Positions 1-8,228 of a stretch of 64,000 nt of DNA are shown one piece after another; the first letter of the stretch is position 1; each line of letters opens with the position of its first letter. The DNA is taken from the NCBI RefSeq assembly GCF_036231965.1, contig NZ_CP109499.1, positions 5,828,001 to 5,892,000 of the forward strand. Reading direction: 5' to 3'. A program made the translations under genes and the position numbers. The notes under the pieces were generated by a model that saw nothing but the letters and a program-made list of their open reading frames with translations, searched no databases and was not told the DNA's origin. Source of the stretch: Streptomyces sp. NBC_01428 (GTDB taxonomy: Bacteria; Actinomycetota; Actinomycetes; Streptomycetales; Streptomycetaceae).

Positions 1-1220
1 TACGCCATGACGACGTCGGTGACCTCGCCCGCGAACGCCTCTCCGGAGAGCCGCCGTCCCGCCATCACCAGCGGGTCGTCCAGCGCCTCCTGCGCTTCCA
101 GGCGCGCCTGTTCCCGCTCGCGGGTGGCCAGCTTGTTCGCCGCGGTGACGGCGTCGTCCCGGCGCGGCTGCGGCGGCTCGCCCGCCACCACCCGGTCGCG
201 GTGACCGGTGAACGACCAGCGGTCCCGGGTCCACCGGTCGGCCGCGCGCGGTCCCTCGGGCAGGGAGCGCAGCAGGTCGAGCCCGTGCCAGACCGCGTCC
301 CAGGTGGGCCGGGTGACGCTCGCGACGAGATCACGGATCCGCCGCTCGGCCGCGGTCAGTTCACCGAGCCGGTCGTCCGCCTCGACGCCGTCCTCGGCGG
401 CGGCGAACGCCGTCCGCGCCCGGTCGTACGCCTCGATGGCGGGGGCGAGCAGCTGGTTGTCGAAGGCGGGGTCGGTGGCGGGGCCGGCGGGCGGCCACAC
501 CAACTGGCCCCGGGTGTCCCGCTGGAGCTCGGCCCGCACCGCGGCCTCGGCGCCGGGCTCGCCCTCCGGAGGGTCGATCCAGGCGAGCAGTGCCCCGAGG
601 TGCTGGTCCTCCAGGCTGCTCTGGCCGGTGGCCCAGTGCCGCGCGAGCACGTCGGTGAGAGCGAGCAGCAGGGCGGAGCCGGGCACCCGGGCCCGCTCCC
701 CGAAGTGGGTGAGCCAGCGCCCGGACAACGGCACCCGCGGCGGCGCCGGATGCGGTGCCTCGGGATCCTGCTCGGCGGTGCGGCGGAACCGGGTGGAGCG
801 CCCGAGGAGCCGCACGAACTCGATGCCCGCGCGGCCCGGCACGATCAACTGCGGCGCGTCCGAGCACAGTTCGACCTCGACCTTGACGCGCTTGCCGGTC
901 TCCGGGTCGGTGTCGCTGCGCTCGGCCGCCTCGACCACGTCCGCGAACGTGTCGATGTACGGCAGGACGACGTCCGCCAGCTCGGCGAGGAACGCGAACC
1001 GCAGGTCGCGGTCGCGGGGCTGCGGCACGACCAGCAGCCGCGGCGCGTCCCGGTCGGTGCCGACGAGCGCGCCGAGCGGCGCCCCCGCTTCGCCCGCGGT
1101 GGTCAACGGCACGAACACCAGCGGCCGCTCGACGAGATGGCGGTGCAGCACGGTCGCGGTGGGCTGCGCCCGGCCGCTCTCGACGGCCTCCAGCCGGGCG
1201 AGCGTGGAGATCAGCGACAT
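1..1220 (-). CDS. Uncharacterised protein, partial (C-terminus outside window)
   Basis: The start and 406 codons are visible; the rest lies left of position 1. The protein begins MSLISTLARLEAVESG at an ATG that lies within the last 10 bases of the nuclease gene, so the two are probably co-translated. I see no signal peptide, membrane segment or P-loop in the visible part. It is mixed alpha/beta-like at first and becomes strongly charged and probably coiled-coil near the window edge. I do not recognise the family. Since its partner is a RecB/Cas4-type nuclease, a nucleic-acid role such as a helicase-like or scaffold subunit is a reasonable guess, but nothing visible proves it. Confidence 0.75.
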   Translation of the reverse strand, partial: MSLISTLARLEAVESGRAQPTATVLHRHLVERPLVFVPLTTAGEAGAPLGALVGTDRDAPRLLVVPQPRDRDLRFAFLAELADVVLPYIDTFADVVEAAERSDTDPETGKRVKVEVELCSDAPQLIVPGRAGIEFVRLLGRSTRFRRTAEQDPEAPHPAPPRVPLSGRWLTHFGERARVPGSALLLALTDVLARHWATGQSSLEDQHLGALLAWIDPPEGEPGAEAAVRAELQRDTRGQLVWPPAGPATDPAFDNQLLAPAIEAYDRARTAFAAAEDGVEADDRLGELTAAERRIRDLVASVTRPTWDAVWHGLDLLRSLPEGPRAADRWTRDRWSFTGHRDRVVAGEPPQPRRDDAVTAANKLATREREQARLEAQEALDDPLVMAGRRLSGEAFAGEVTDVVMA

Positions 1221-2392
1221 GCGCCCGCCTCCCGGCCGTCGCCCGACGCGGCGGTCGCCGACACCTGGGCCGGCACGGCGACCCGGCCGCCGAGCGCCTC
1301 CGCCCGCAGCCGGGCCGCTCTCCGCAGCGCCGCGACGGCCGGGTCCGCCGGATCGCCGGCGTCCCCGTGCGCCGCCGCGAGGACGTCGGTCACCGTCGTG
1401 AGACCGCCCAGCTCGGCACGCAGCGAACGGCCCAGGGACGTCACCACGCCCCGCGCGCGGGAACGGGCCCGGCAGTGGAAGGCCAGCTCGCAGGCGGACA
1501 GGCATTCGGGCGCGTACGTCGCGGGAACCGCCTCGACGGCCGTGATCAGCTCCTCGGCCGGGAGGTCGGGGGAGAAGCAGCTGCCCTCGGGCAGGGCCGC
1601 CGCGATGTCCTCGACCCGGGTGAGGCGCGCGAGCTGCCGGCGGGTGACGGCGCGCTGCTTGCGCACGTCGACGGCCGAGGCGGTGGGGAGGTTGGAGAAG
1701 TCCTTCGGGCAGACCAGCAGGACGCGGTGGCGGACCTCGGGAGCGGGATCGAGGCGGGCCGCGACCTCCTCCAGTGCGAGGACGTACACCGCGGACTGCC
1801 GGGCGGCGGCGCCCACCTTCGCCGGGTCGGCCGAACCGTCCAGCATCGGGAACGACTTGATCTCGACGACCGTCCAGCCGCCGTCGGGGTGCACGACCAC
1901 CGCGTCCGGCTCCAGGAACGCGGCGGAACCCGCGACGTCCAGGGCGAGCATCGGATGGTCGAGCAGCGTCCAGCCGCCGGTGCCGGTGGCCTCGCGCAGG
2001 GCGAGGGCCGTACGGGCGGCACGCCCCTCGGGGCCGATCGCGCTCAGGTCGGGCACGGTACCGGAGCCGGGTGCCTCGGCGCCGGGGTCGAGCTTCTCGT
2101 GCACCAGCCGCAGCAGCTCGGCACCGCCGTCGGCCTTGACGCGGGCCTCGAACGCGTTGCCCCGCATGAAGGCGAACTGCGACTGGCCGAACGCGGACGG
2201 CGCACCGAGCGCGCCCGCCAGCTTCGCCTTGTCGACCCCCGCGCCGTCCAGCAGGGCCCGGCGGTCGCAGCCCGGGTTGGCCGCGAGCGCCGCGAGGGCG
2301 CGCGCGTCCAGTGCCTTCGGTGGGACGTCCGGACCGCGCAGCTCAGCGAGCTGCTGCCGCAGCGCCGTCCCCCGCGTCCGCGGGAGAGGCAC
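1211..2392 (-). CDS. Cas4/AddB-like PD-(D/E)XK nuclease with Fe-S cysteines
   Basis: Probable DNA exonuclease of the RecB/Cas4 superfamily, 393 aa. The nuclease core shows FMRGNAFE (motif I region), then D163 and E177-I-K179 (EPDAV...VVEIKSFP), the metal-binding D...ExK signature. Four cysteines have the split iron-sulphur arrangement known from AddB and Cas4: C42 near the N-terminus and C297-x3-C301-x5-C307 near the C-terminus. The start is a GTG at 2392 with GGGAG 9 bases upstream; a GTG at 2446 is possible but has no clear ribosome binding site. It overlaps the end of the phosphatase gene by 50 bp and the next gene by 10 bp, so the three may form one transcript. No CRISPR array or cas1 is present, so a repair or defence role is more likely than spacer acquisition. 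Confidence 0.8.
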   Translation of the reverse strand: MPLPRTRGTALRQQLAELRGPDVPPKALDARALAALAANPGCDRRALLDGAGVDKAKLAGALGAPSAFGQSQFAFMRGNAFEARVKADGGAELLRLVHEKLDPGAEAPGSGTVPDLSAIGPEGRAARTALALREATGTGGWTLLDHPMLALDVAGSAAFLEPDAVVVHPDGGWTVVEIKSFPMLDGSADPAKVGAAARQSAVYVLALEEVAARLDPAPEVRHRVLLVCPKDFSNLPTASAVDVRKQRAVTRRQLARLTRVEDIAAALPEGSCFSPDLPAEELITAVEAVPATYAPECLSACELAFHCRARSRARGVVTSLGRSLRAELGGLTTVTDVLAAAHGDAGDPADPAVAALRRAARLRAEALGGRVAVPAQVSATAASGDGREAGACR

Positions 2393-3344
2393 CCGGCTCG
2401 GCTCCCGGTCCGGATCGGGACTCGCGCTGTCGGGGGATGCGTTCACCCGGGGAAGTCTGGCACCCCGCACTGACAATCGCGGAACCCTCGCCCCGCGCGA
2501 CACCCGCGACCCACGGGACACGGCCCTCGAAGAGCGACCACAGGCGGTTCGCCGTGCGCATCACGAACGGGGTCAGCAGCAGGCCGACGCCCATCACGGC
2601 GGCGCCCGCGACGGCGTCCAGGAAGTAGTGGTTGGCGGTGCCCATCACGACGATCGTGGTGAACAGCGGATAGACGACACCGGCGACCTTCGCGGCGGGC
2701 GTACGGCCGTGGCGCCACAGCATCACGCCGCACCACAGCGCCCAGCCCACGTGCAGGCTCGGCATCGCCGCGTACTGGTTCGTCATCCCGCCCATGCCGC
2801 GCGGGGCGCTCGCCTCGCCGCCCCACCAGCCGTAGTCGCTGTACTGGGCCATGGTGTCGACGAAGCCGTGCCCCGGCGACAGCAGGCGGGGCGGGCACGT
2901 CGGCAGCAGCGTGAAGCCGATGAGGCCGATGAACGTGGAGGTCATCAGCCAGGTGCGGGCCGCGCGGTAGCGGACGGCCCGGGAGCGGAACAGCCAGACG
3001 AGGATGGCGGGCGTCACCAGGTAGTGCAGTGACGCGTACCAGAAGTCGGCGGGCACGCCCAGCCAGGCCTCGCGCGTGAACAGCCGGTTCAGCGGGTGCT
3101 CGGCGTTGAGGCGGAGGACCTTCTCGATCCGCAGGATCTGCAGGCCGTGGTCGACCGCGCCGGCCGTGTCGCCCCGGGCGAGCAGCCGGCCCGCCGAGTA
3201 GCACGCGTACACGAGGACTATCAGCGGGAGCTCGGTCCACCAGCGGAGCCGGCCCTGCGCGGCCGCGGACCTGCGCAGCTCGGTCCACCGGCGCAGCCGG
3301 GCGCGTGGTGCCGCCTCCGTACGCGGTGCATCGGTCTGCGGCAT
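2343..3344 (-). CDS. PAP2-family membrane phosphatase / phosphotransferase (Aur1/Ipt1-like)
   Basis: Integral membrane protein of 333 aa with about six hydrophobic segments. The lipid-phosphatase motifs are PSLHVGW, with the conserved PSLH, and later NHYFLD with the catalytic H...D pair. This layout is typical of the PAP2_3 (inositolphosphotransferase-like) branch, which acts on polyprenyl- or glycero-phospholipids at the outer membrane face. The substrate cannot be told from the sequence. The start MPQTDAPR at 3344 has a strong GGGGGAGGG upstream; a second ATG at 3362 lies farther out. The last 40 residues are a Pro/Ala/Gly-rich tail that overlaps the start of the nuclease gene in another frame. 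Confidence 0.85.
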   Translation of the reverse strand: MPQTDAPRTEAAPRARLRRWTELRRSAAAQGRLRWWTELPLIVLVYACYSAGRLLARGDTAGAVDHGLQILRIEKVLRLNAEHPLNRLFTREAWLGVPADFWYASLHYLVTPAILVWLFRSRAVRYRAARTWLMTSTFIGLIGFTLLPTCPPRLLSPGHGFVDTMAQYSDYGWWGGEASAPRGMGGMTNQYAAMPSLHVGWALWCGVMLWRHGRTPAAKVAGVVYPLFTTIVVMGTANHYFLDAVAGAAVMGVGLLLTPFVMRTANRLWSLFEGRVPWVAGVARGEGSAIVSAGCQTSPGERIPRQRESRSGPGAEPGASPADAGDGAAAAAR

Positions 3345-3609
3345 CCGATCGCCCTCCCCCATCTGCTCGTGGCCCTTCGTCTCGTCTGTCGTGACCCGAC
3401 AGTCTGCAGTCTGCTGACGGCGGTGTGTGGCCACATGGGATTTTACGGTGCGTGCGGCCGCCCCGAAGGGGCGCCCCCGGTCCTCAAAGACGCGGAGATC
3501 GCCCCCCGGGTTGCCTCGCGCGCCGGTGCGCGATGATGGAGTGACCGACTTGTCAGCGGTTCCGAGTGCCCGTCCCCTCGCGCCGCCCGTCCCGGAAAGG
3601 CTCTTCTCC

Positions 3610-4206
3610 ATGGCACCGCGCATCCTGCTGGCCCGGCACGGACAGACCGAATGGTCGCTGTCCGGAAAGCACACCGGCAGGACCGACATCCCCCTCCTCG
3701 ACGAGGGGCGGCGCGGCGCCAAGCTGCTGGGCGAGCGGCTGCACCGGCCGCCCCTGGACGGGCTCCGCGGTGTCGAGGTGCGCACCAGCCCGCTGGTCCG
3801 CGCGCGGGAGACCTGCGAACTCGCCGGTTTCGGGGACCGCGCCGACACCTGGGACGCGCTCATGGAGTGGGACTACGGCGCCTACGAGGGGATGACCCCG
3901 GCCGAGATCCAGGCGGTCCGGCCCGGCTGGTTCATCTGGCGCGACGGGGTCCCCGGGGGCGAGACCCTGGAACAGGTCACCGCGCGCGCGGACGAGGTCG
4001 TCTCCTGGGCCCGCTCCGCCGACCGTGACGTGCTGGTCTTCGCCCACGGCCACATCCTGCGGTCGATCGGCGCCCGCTGGCTCGGACTCCCGCTGGACTT
4101 CGCGGCCCGCGTCCGCCTGAACCCGACCTCGCTGTCGGTGCTCGGCTGGGCCTACGGCGAGCCGGCCATCGAGACGTGGAACGACTGCGGACACCTGAGC
4201 GTCTGA
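3610..4206 (+). CDS. Histidine phosphatase family protein (phosphoglycerate-mutase-like)
   Basis: Cytoplasmic 198-aa enzyme of the histidine phosphatase superfamily. The RHG motif is ILLARHGQTEW, with the phospho-accepting His at residue 10, and the second catalytic histidine is in LVFAHGHILR. SPLVRARETCELAGF supplies the conserved Arg. Length and motifs fit the small broad-specificity phosphatases rather than dimeric glycolytic phosphoglycerate mutase. The start ATG at 3610 has GGAAAGG 9 bases upstream. It converges with the HTH/TPR gene; 37 bp separate the stops. The substrate is unknown. Confidence 0.85.
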   Translation: MAPRILLARHGQTEWSLSGKHTGRTDIPLLDEGRRGAKLLGERLHRPPLDGLRGVEVRTSPLVRARETCELAGFGDRADTWDALMEWDYGAYEGMTPAEIQAVRPGWFIWRDGVPGGETLEQVTARADEVVSWARSADRDVLVFAHGHILRSIGARWLGLPLDFAARVRLNPTSLSVLGWAYGEPAIETWNDCGHLSV

Positions 4207-4243
4207 GCGGCGATTCCGGCGATTCCCGCGGCTCCGGCGGGTT

Positions 4244-5791
4244 TCACGCCGTGCGCGGCAGGCTCGCGTGGCGGTCCAGGAACGCCGAGACGCCCGAGGC
4301 CCTGCGGTGCGGGAGCAGGACCCGGGCCGTGCCCGCCAGCATGGTCTGGATGCGGGAGGACTGGACCTCGCTCAGCAGCTCCAGGACGCGCAGCCCGGCG
4401 ACGGCGGCCTCGTCCGGCCGCCCGCCGCGCGCCAGGTCGTCGGCCAGCTCGGCGGTGTAGAGGGCGATGTTGCGGGTGAAGTGCGGGTCCTGGAGGTCGG
4501 CCGCGCGGCGGGCGTGCCGGGCCGCCCGGGGCCAGTCGCCCAGCATCGACCAGCACTGCGCCTCCAGACCCTCCAGTTCGGCCTCCCCGTAGAACGTCAT
4601 CCACTCGGGGTCCGTCTCGGCGGGGCCGCGCTCGTAGAGGGCGTGCGCACGGGCCATCGCCTGCTCGCAGCTCCTGCGGTCGGCGAGTCCCGCCCAGCCG
4701 CCCGCCTCGCGCAGCGCGAGCAGCGAGAGCAGGCGGGGGGAGCCGAGGGGGCGGGCCGCGCGCTGGGCCGCCTGGGCCGCGCGCACCGCCTCGCGCGGGC
4801 GGCCGGCGTCACGGGCGAGGAACGCGGTGTTGCAGAAGGCGTGCGCTTCGAGGCCCCCGTCGTCGGCCGTCCGCGCGGTCGCGAGCGCCTCCGCGTAGTG
4901 CGAGCGGGCGTCGTCGAAGCGCCCGGAGTCGTGGGCGAGCCAGCCCACCGAGATGGCCAGTTCTCCCGCGCCGGAGTACAGCCGGTCGGCGGTCGCCCGC
5001 CGGGTGGTGCCGGCGTCGAGCAGCTCGTAGGCGGTGCGCAGCGGGGCCGCCGCGCGCCGGTACAGGCCGTCGGCCCCGTGCCGGTCGTCGAGCAGCCGGA
5101 TCTTGCGGACCGCCTCCTCCAGGGCGCCGGCCTCGGAGGTTCCCGCGCGGTGGACCCGCCGTTCGGCGGCCGCGGCGCTGTTGCCGAAGGCCACCGCGAA
5201 GGGTCCGAGTGAGGCCGCCGCCACGGTGGCGGTGCCTCCCGTCATGAATGCGCGACGCTGCACGTCGCTCTCCTCGTGGTTCTGACCGTTTTCCTCGTAC
5301 GGGGCGTACGGATCGCATCCGGGATGCGGGTCGTACGGGGCGTGCGGATCGTGCGCGGCGTACGGGGGCTGCGGCTCGTAGGGGGTGGGGTGATGCGGGT
5401 TCGGCGTCTCGTACGTCCCTCGTGCCTCGTCCGTCTCATACGAGGCGGGCGAAGGGCTCGTGGGGTGCTCGGGGAGCGCCTCGTCCGTGCCCCGCGCCCC
5501 GCGTCCGCGTACCCATGAGCGGGGTGCGAAACCCAGGTCGGTCAGCGTGCGGCCGGGGAACATGTGCAGGAACACCCGCTCGTACGCGTAGTTGGGACAG
5601 CGGATCTCGCCCGCCTCGACGCGCCCGATGTAGCGCGCGTCGCAGCTCACCCGCTCGCCGATGTCGCGCGCGGCCCGCCGGACCAGCGCGGCGAACTCGC
5701 CGGGGGAGCGCGGGCCGCGCAACCGCCTGAAGGCGAGATTCGGCCGGGGTGGCCTGGGGGACGGGGACGAGGTCATCGTTGACGACGCCAT
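4244..5791 (-). CDS. HTH/TPR regulatory protein with Pro-Tyr-rich linker
   Basis: 515-aa protein in three parts. Residues about 15-90 (FAALVRRAARDIGERVS...RVEAGEIRCPN) look like an XRE-type helix-turn-helix. Residues about 100-175 are low complexity, rich in Pro, Tyr, His and Asp with repeated DPHAPY/DPYAPY units. Then QRRAFMTGGTATVAAASLGPFAVAF resembles a twin-arginine or membrane-anchor segment, followed by a helical TPR-like region to the end. This architecture recalls the NsdA-like regulators of Streptomyces development and antibiotic production; that is family resemblance, not proof. The start ATG at 5791 has AGAGGG 7 bases upstream. Because of the RR segment, a secreted or anchored form cannot be excluded. 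Confidence 0.75.
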   Translation of the reverse strand: MASSTMTSSPSPRPPRPNLAFRRLRGPRSPGEFAALVRRAARDIGERVSCDARYIGRVEAGEIRCPNYAYERVFLHMFPGRTLTDLGFAPRSWVRGRGARGTDEALPEHPTSPSPASYETDEARGTYETPNPHHPTPYEPQPPYAAHDPHAPYDPHPGCDPYAPYEENGQNHEESDVQRRAFMTGGTATVAAASLGPFAVAFGNSAAAAERRVHRAGTSEAGALEEAVRKIRLLDDRHGADGLYRRAAAPLRTAYELLDAGTTRRATADRLYSGAGELAISVGWLAHDSGRFDDARSHYAEALATARTADDGGLEAHAFCNTAFLARDAGRPREAVRAAQAAQRAARPLGSPRLLSLLALREAGGWAGLADRRSCEQAMARAHALYERGPAETDPEWMTFYGEAELEGLEAQCWSMLGDWPRAARHARRAADLQDPHFTRNIALYTAELADDLARGGRPDEAAVAGLRVLELLSEVQSSRIQTMLAGTARVLLPHRRASGVSAFLDRHASLPRTA

Positions 5792-6076
5792 GGCCGGGCC
5801 CTCTCTTGCGAACCGTCGAACCATGCCGGAGGCGGGGCGAGTTGCCCGGGTTGTGCCCAGTAGATGCCTGCTTCCGGCGGGGCAAGAACGTACCTGCTGT
5901 GACAACGCCACCACGCTGGGTTTGGCTACAAACCGGATATCTCATCCACGATCCGCCATGAACTGCCATCCTTTGCGGCGCAGTTTCGCCGTAGCCGTTG
6001 ACGTCCTGGCGCGTTGAACCCGATGGACCGGGAGCCGCCCGAACTCCCGACCCACTCGTCATGAGGAGGGGTTCCG

Positions 6077-6526
6077 TTGGAGGCCGGGATGCAGATCAGG
6101 CAGAGCACCGAGGCACGTACACCGCTGTCGACGGCACAGCACGGACCGTCCCCGGAGTACGGCGCCCCCCAGCGCCCGGTCGCCGAGTGCGACCTCGTGA
6201 CCGTTCCGGCACGTCAGGGGCTGGAGGCGGTCGACATTCTGCGCCGCGGCGCCTGCGACGCCGTGGGGCCCGTGCTGCACGACGACGACTGCGACACCCT
6301 CGGCTTCCTGGTGCCGCCGGGCACCGCGGACGCCTGGGACGTGCCGGGCAGCACCTGCACACAGACGGAGGGCCGCGGCCTGCGGCTGGCCCCCGAGCCC
6401 CCGGTCGAGGGCTCGGACTGGCTCCTGCCGCCCGGCGAGGCCGACCTCGCCACCGACCCGGCGGTGCTGCGGGCCGCACTGGGCGAGGCGGCCCGGCTCA
6501 TCGAGGCCGCGGACGGCTGCCAGTGA
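6077..6526 (+). CDS. Conserved small protein of unknown function
   Basis: 149-aa soluble acidic protein, divergent from the HTH/TPR gene. It starts at TTG 6077 with GGAGGG 6 bases upstream; the next in-frame ATG (6089) is too far from that site. The central part (AVGPVLHDDDCDTLGFLVPPG...WDVPGSTC...DWLLPPGE) loosely resembles the C-terminal half of short primase-polymerase-like proteins common in streptomycetes, but no catalytic acidic residues are evident, so I leave it unassigned. It reads towards the spermidine-synthase-like gene with a 77-bp gap and could be co-transcribed with it. Confidence 0.7.
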   Translation: MEAGMQIRQSTEARTPLSTAQHGPSPEYGAPQRPVAECDLVTVPARQGLEAVDILRRGACDAVGPVLHDDDCDTLGFLVPPGTADAWDVPGSTCTQTEGRGLRLAPEPPVEGSDWLLPPGEADLATDPAVLRAALGEAARLIEAADGCQ

Positions 6527-6603
6527 CCGCGCCCGCCGCCCGCCGTCCGTCCCCGGTGACCCGCCGCTGAGCCGAGCCCCCCGCGCCCCCCGATAATGGC
6601 GGG

Positions 6604-7506
6604 ATGGCACGGGCGAAGAACCAGCGGTCGGACGACCGCCGCGACACGGGACGGGCCGCGCGGCGCGGTCAGGCGGCCGAGGCGGTCGTCGAGACCGTCG
6701 ACGGCGGGCTCGCCGAGCTGCTGCCCGACCGGGACCGGGCGCGCGCCTGGACGCTGCTCATCGACGGCGCCCCGCAGTCCCACGTGGACCTCGACGACCC
6801 GTCCTACCTGAGCTTCGAGTACCAGCGCCGCCTCGGCCACGTCATCGACCTCGTCGCACCGACGGGCAAGCCCGTGCAGGCCGTGCACCTCGGCGGCGGA
6901 GCGTTCAGCCTCGCCCGCTACGCCGCCGCGACCCGCCCCCGGTCCACCCAGCAGGTCGTCGAGCGGGACGCCGCCCTCGTCCGACTGGTCCGCCGCGAGC
7001 TGCCGTTGGACCCGAACGCCCGGATCAGAGTGCGGTCCACGGACGCCCGCGAAGGTCTCGCCAAGGTGCCCGACGGCTGGGCCGACCTGGTCATAGCGGA
7101 CGTCTTCAGCGGCGCGCGCACCCCGGCCCACCTCACGTCCGTCGAGTTCGTCACCGAGGTCCGCCGCGCTCTGAAGGCCTCCGGGGTCTACGCCGCGAAC
7201 CTCGCCGACGGACCGCCGCTCGCCCACCTCCGCGGCCAGATCGCCACCGTGGCCGCCGTCTTCCCCGAACTCGCCCTGATCGCCGACCCGGCGGTGCTGC
7301 GCGGCAAACGCTTCGGCAACGCCGTCCTCGTCGCCTCCGGGCTGCCGCTCCCGGTCGCCGAACTCACCCGCCGCGCGGCCTCCGACCCGCACCCCGCGCG
7401 GGTCGAACACGGCAGGCAGCTCGCCGACTTCACGGGCGGCGCCGTGCCGGTCACCGACGCGGTGGCCGTGGCGTCACCGGCCCCGCCGCCCTCGGTCTTC
7501 CGCTGA
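6604..7506 (+). CDS. Spermidine-synthase-like Rossmann-fold protein
   Basis: 300-aa cytoplasmic protein with the fold of polyamine aminopropyltransferases and class I methyltransferases. AVHLGGGAFSLARYAA is the nucleotide-binding glycine loop, VVERDAALV the acidic residue that would bind the ribose, and DLVIADVFSGARTP the region of the active-site aspartate. The canonical D-x-x-D substrate motif of true spermidine synthases is not clear, so this is more likely a SAM-dependent enzyme of unknown substrate than a polyamine synthase. The N-terminal 35 residues are basic and disordered. It starts at ATG 6604. Confidence 0.75.
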   Translation: MARAKNQRSDDRRDTGRAARRGQAAEAVVETVDGGLAELLPDRDRARAWTLLIDGAPQSHVDLDDPSYLSFEYQRRLGHVIDLVAPTGKPVQAVHLGGGAFSLARYAAATRPRSTQQVVERDAALVRLVRRELPLDPNARIRVRSTDAREGLAKVPDGWADLVIADVFSGARTPAHLTSVEFVTEVRRALKASGVYAANLADGPPLAHLRGQIATVAAVFPELALIADPAVLRGKRFGNAVLVASGLPLPVAELTRRAASDPHPARVEHGRQLADFTGGAVPVTDAVAVASPAPPPSVFR

Positions 7507-7547
7507 CCCGGAGCCCCATCCACGGCAGGACCGGGCCCGGCGGGACG

Positions 7548-8081
7548 TCAGTACGTCCCGATCTCCACGCGGGGCGGCCCGTCGTGCCAGGTGCAGAACA
7601 CCGACACCCGGTCCGCGCCCGCGGAGTACTCCACGCGGATCCACGACTCGGTCTTCCACACCTGCATCGACCAGCCGGCCTTCGGCGTCGCCGAGACCAG
7701 CGTCGCGTAGGCGGGACCGATGTCGAAGACCGCCCGGCCGCCGTCGGTGTCGTAGCTCTTGACCTGGCCGGAGGCGCTGGGGGAGGCGGGCGGGGGGCTG
7801 CCGCCCGGTGTCGCGGACGCCGACGGTGTCGCGCTCGGCCGCGGCGTCGCCGACGGCCTGCCCGACGCCTTCTTCGACGGCTCGGCCCGATGGGTCGAGG
7901 AGGCCAGTGGCTTCGACTCCTGCGTCGTCGCGCCGGCCGCCGTGATGGGCAGGGCGCGCGGCGGGTCGTACGCCGTCCCCGTCATCACCGTGTGCACACC
8001 CCACCACGACAGTGTGACCGCCGCGCCCGTGGCGAGCGACCACGCGAGTACGTGTACGAATCCTCTGCGCATCGCGGCCAT
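7548..8081 (-). CDS. Small membrane-anchored or secreted protein, unknown
   Basis: 177-aa protein beginning MAAMRRGFVHVLAWSLATG with one N-terminal hydrophobic segment (signal anchor or signal peptide). It is followed by a Ser/Thr/Pro-rich linker of about 50 residues (repeated PSATP, SASATP) and a C-terminal domain of about 65 residues with paired Trp and aromatic residues (GWSMQVWKTESWIRVEY, CTWHDGPP). This is a typical Streptomyces extracytoplasmic layout. It is divergent from a two-component system and may be its sensor partner or target. The start could also be the ATG at 8072. I do not recognise the C-terminal domain. Confidence 0.7.
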   Translation of the reverse strand: MAAMRRGFVHVLAWSLATGAAVTLSWWGVHTVMTGTAYDPPRALPITAAGATTQESKPLASSTHRAEPSKKASGRPSATPRPSATPSASATPGGSPPPASPSASGQVKSYDTDGGRAVFDIGPAYATLVSATPKAGWSMQVWKTESWIRVEYSAGADRVSVFCTWHDGPPRVEIGTY

Positions 8082-8154
8082 ACTGCACCACGCGCCCCAC
8101 GGGTGTCTCAGGGACCCGGCACCGCCGGGAGGCGCCGCGGACGTCCGGCCGGGA

Positions 8155-8187
8155 TTGTCCACAGGTGCCCGGCACAGGTTGTCCACA
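8155..8187 (+). promoter_or_regulatory. Two consensus DnaA boxes (TTGTCCACA) in tandem
   Basis: TTGTCCACA occurs at 8155-8163 and again at 8179-8187, same orientation, 24 bp start to start; each continues as AGG..., so 11 bases repeat exactly. TTGTCCACA is the preferred DnaA box of Streptomyces. The pair lies 42 bp before the response-regulator start and 74 bp after the divergent gene start, where it could act on either promoter. Confidence 0.7.
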
Positions 8188-8228
8188 GGCACCCTGGGCC
8201 ATCGCCCGGATGGGCTACGGTGCCGCCC

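Noticed and set aside
1211..2392. Cas4-like nuclease as evidence of a CRISPR system
   Set aside because: No repeat-spacer array and no cas1, cas2 or effector gene in the window; the nuclease superfamily is used widely in repair.
201..3032. Open frame of 943 codons on the plus strand
   Set aside because: It runs antisense to three minus-strand genes (unknown protein, nuclease, PAP2-like phosphatase); composition is Arg/Gly/Ala-rich without domains.
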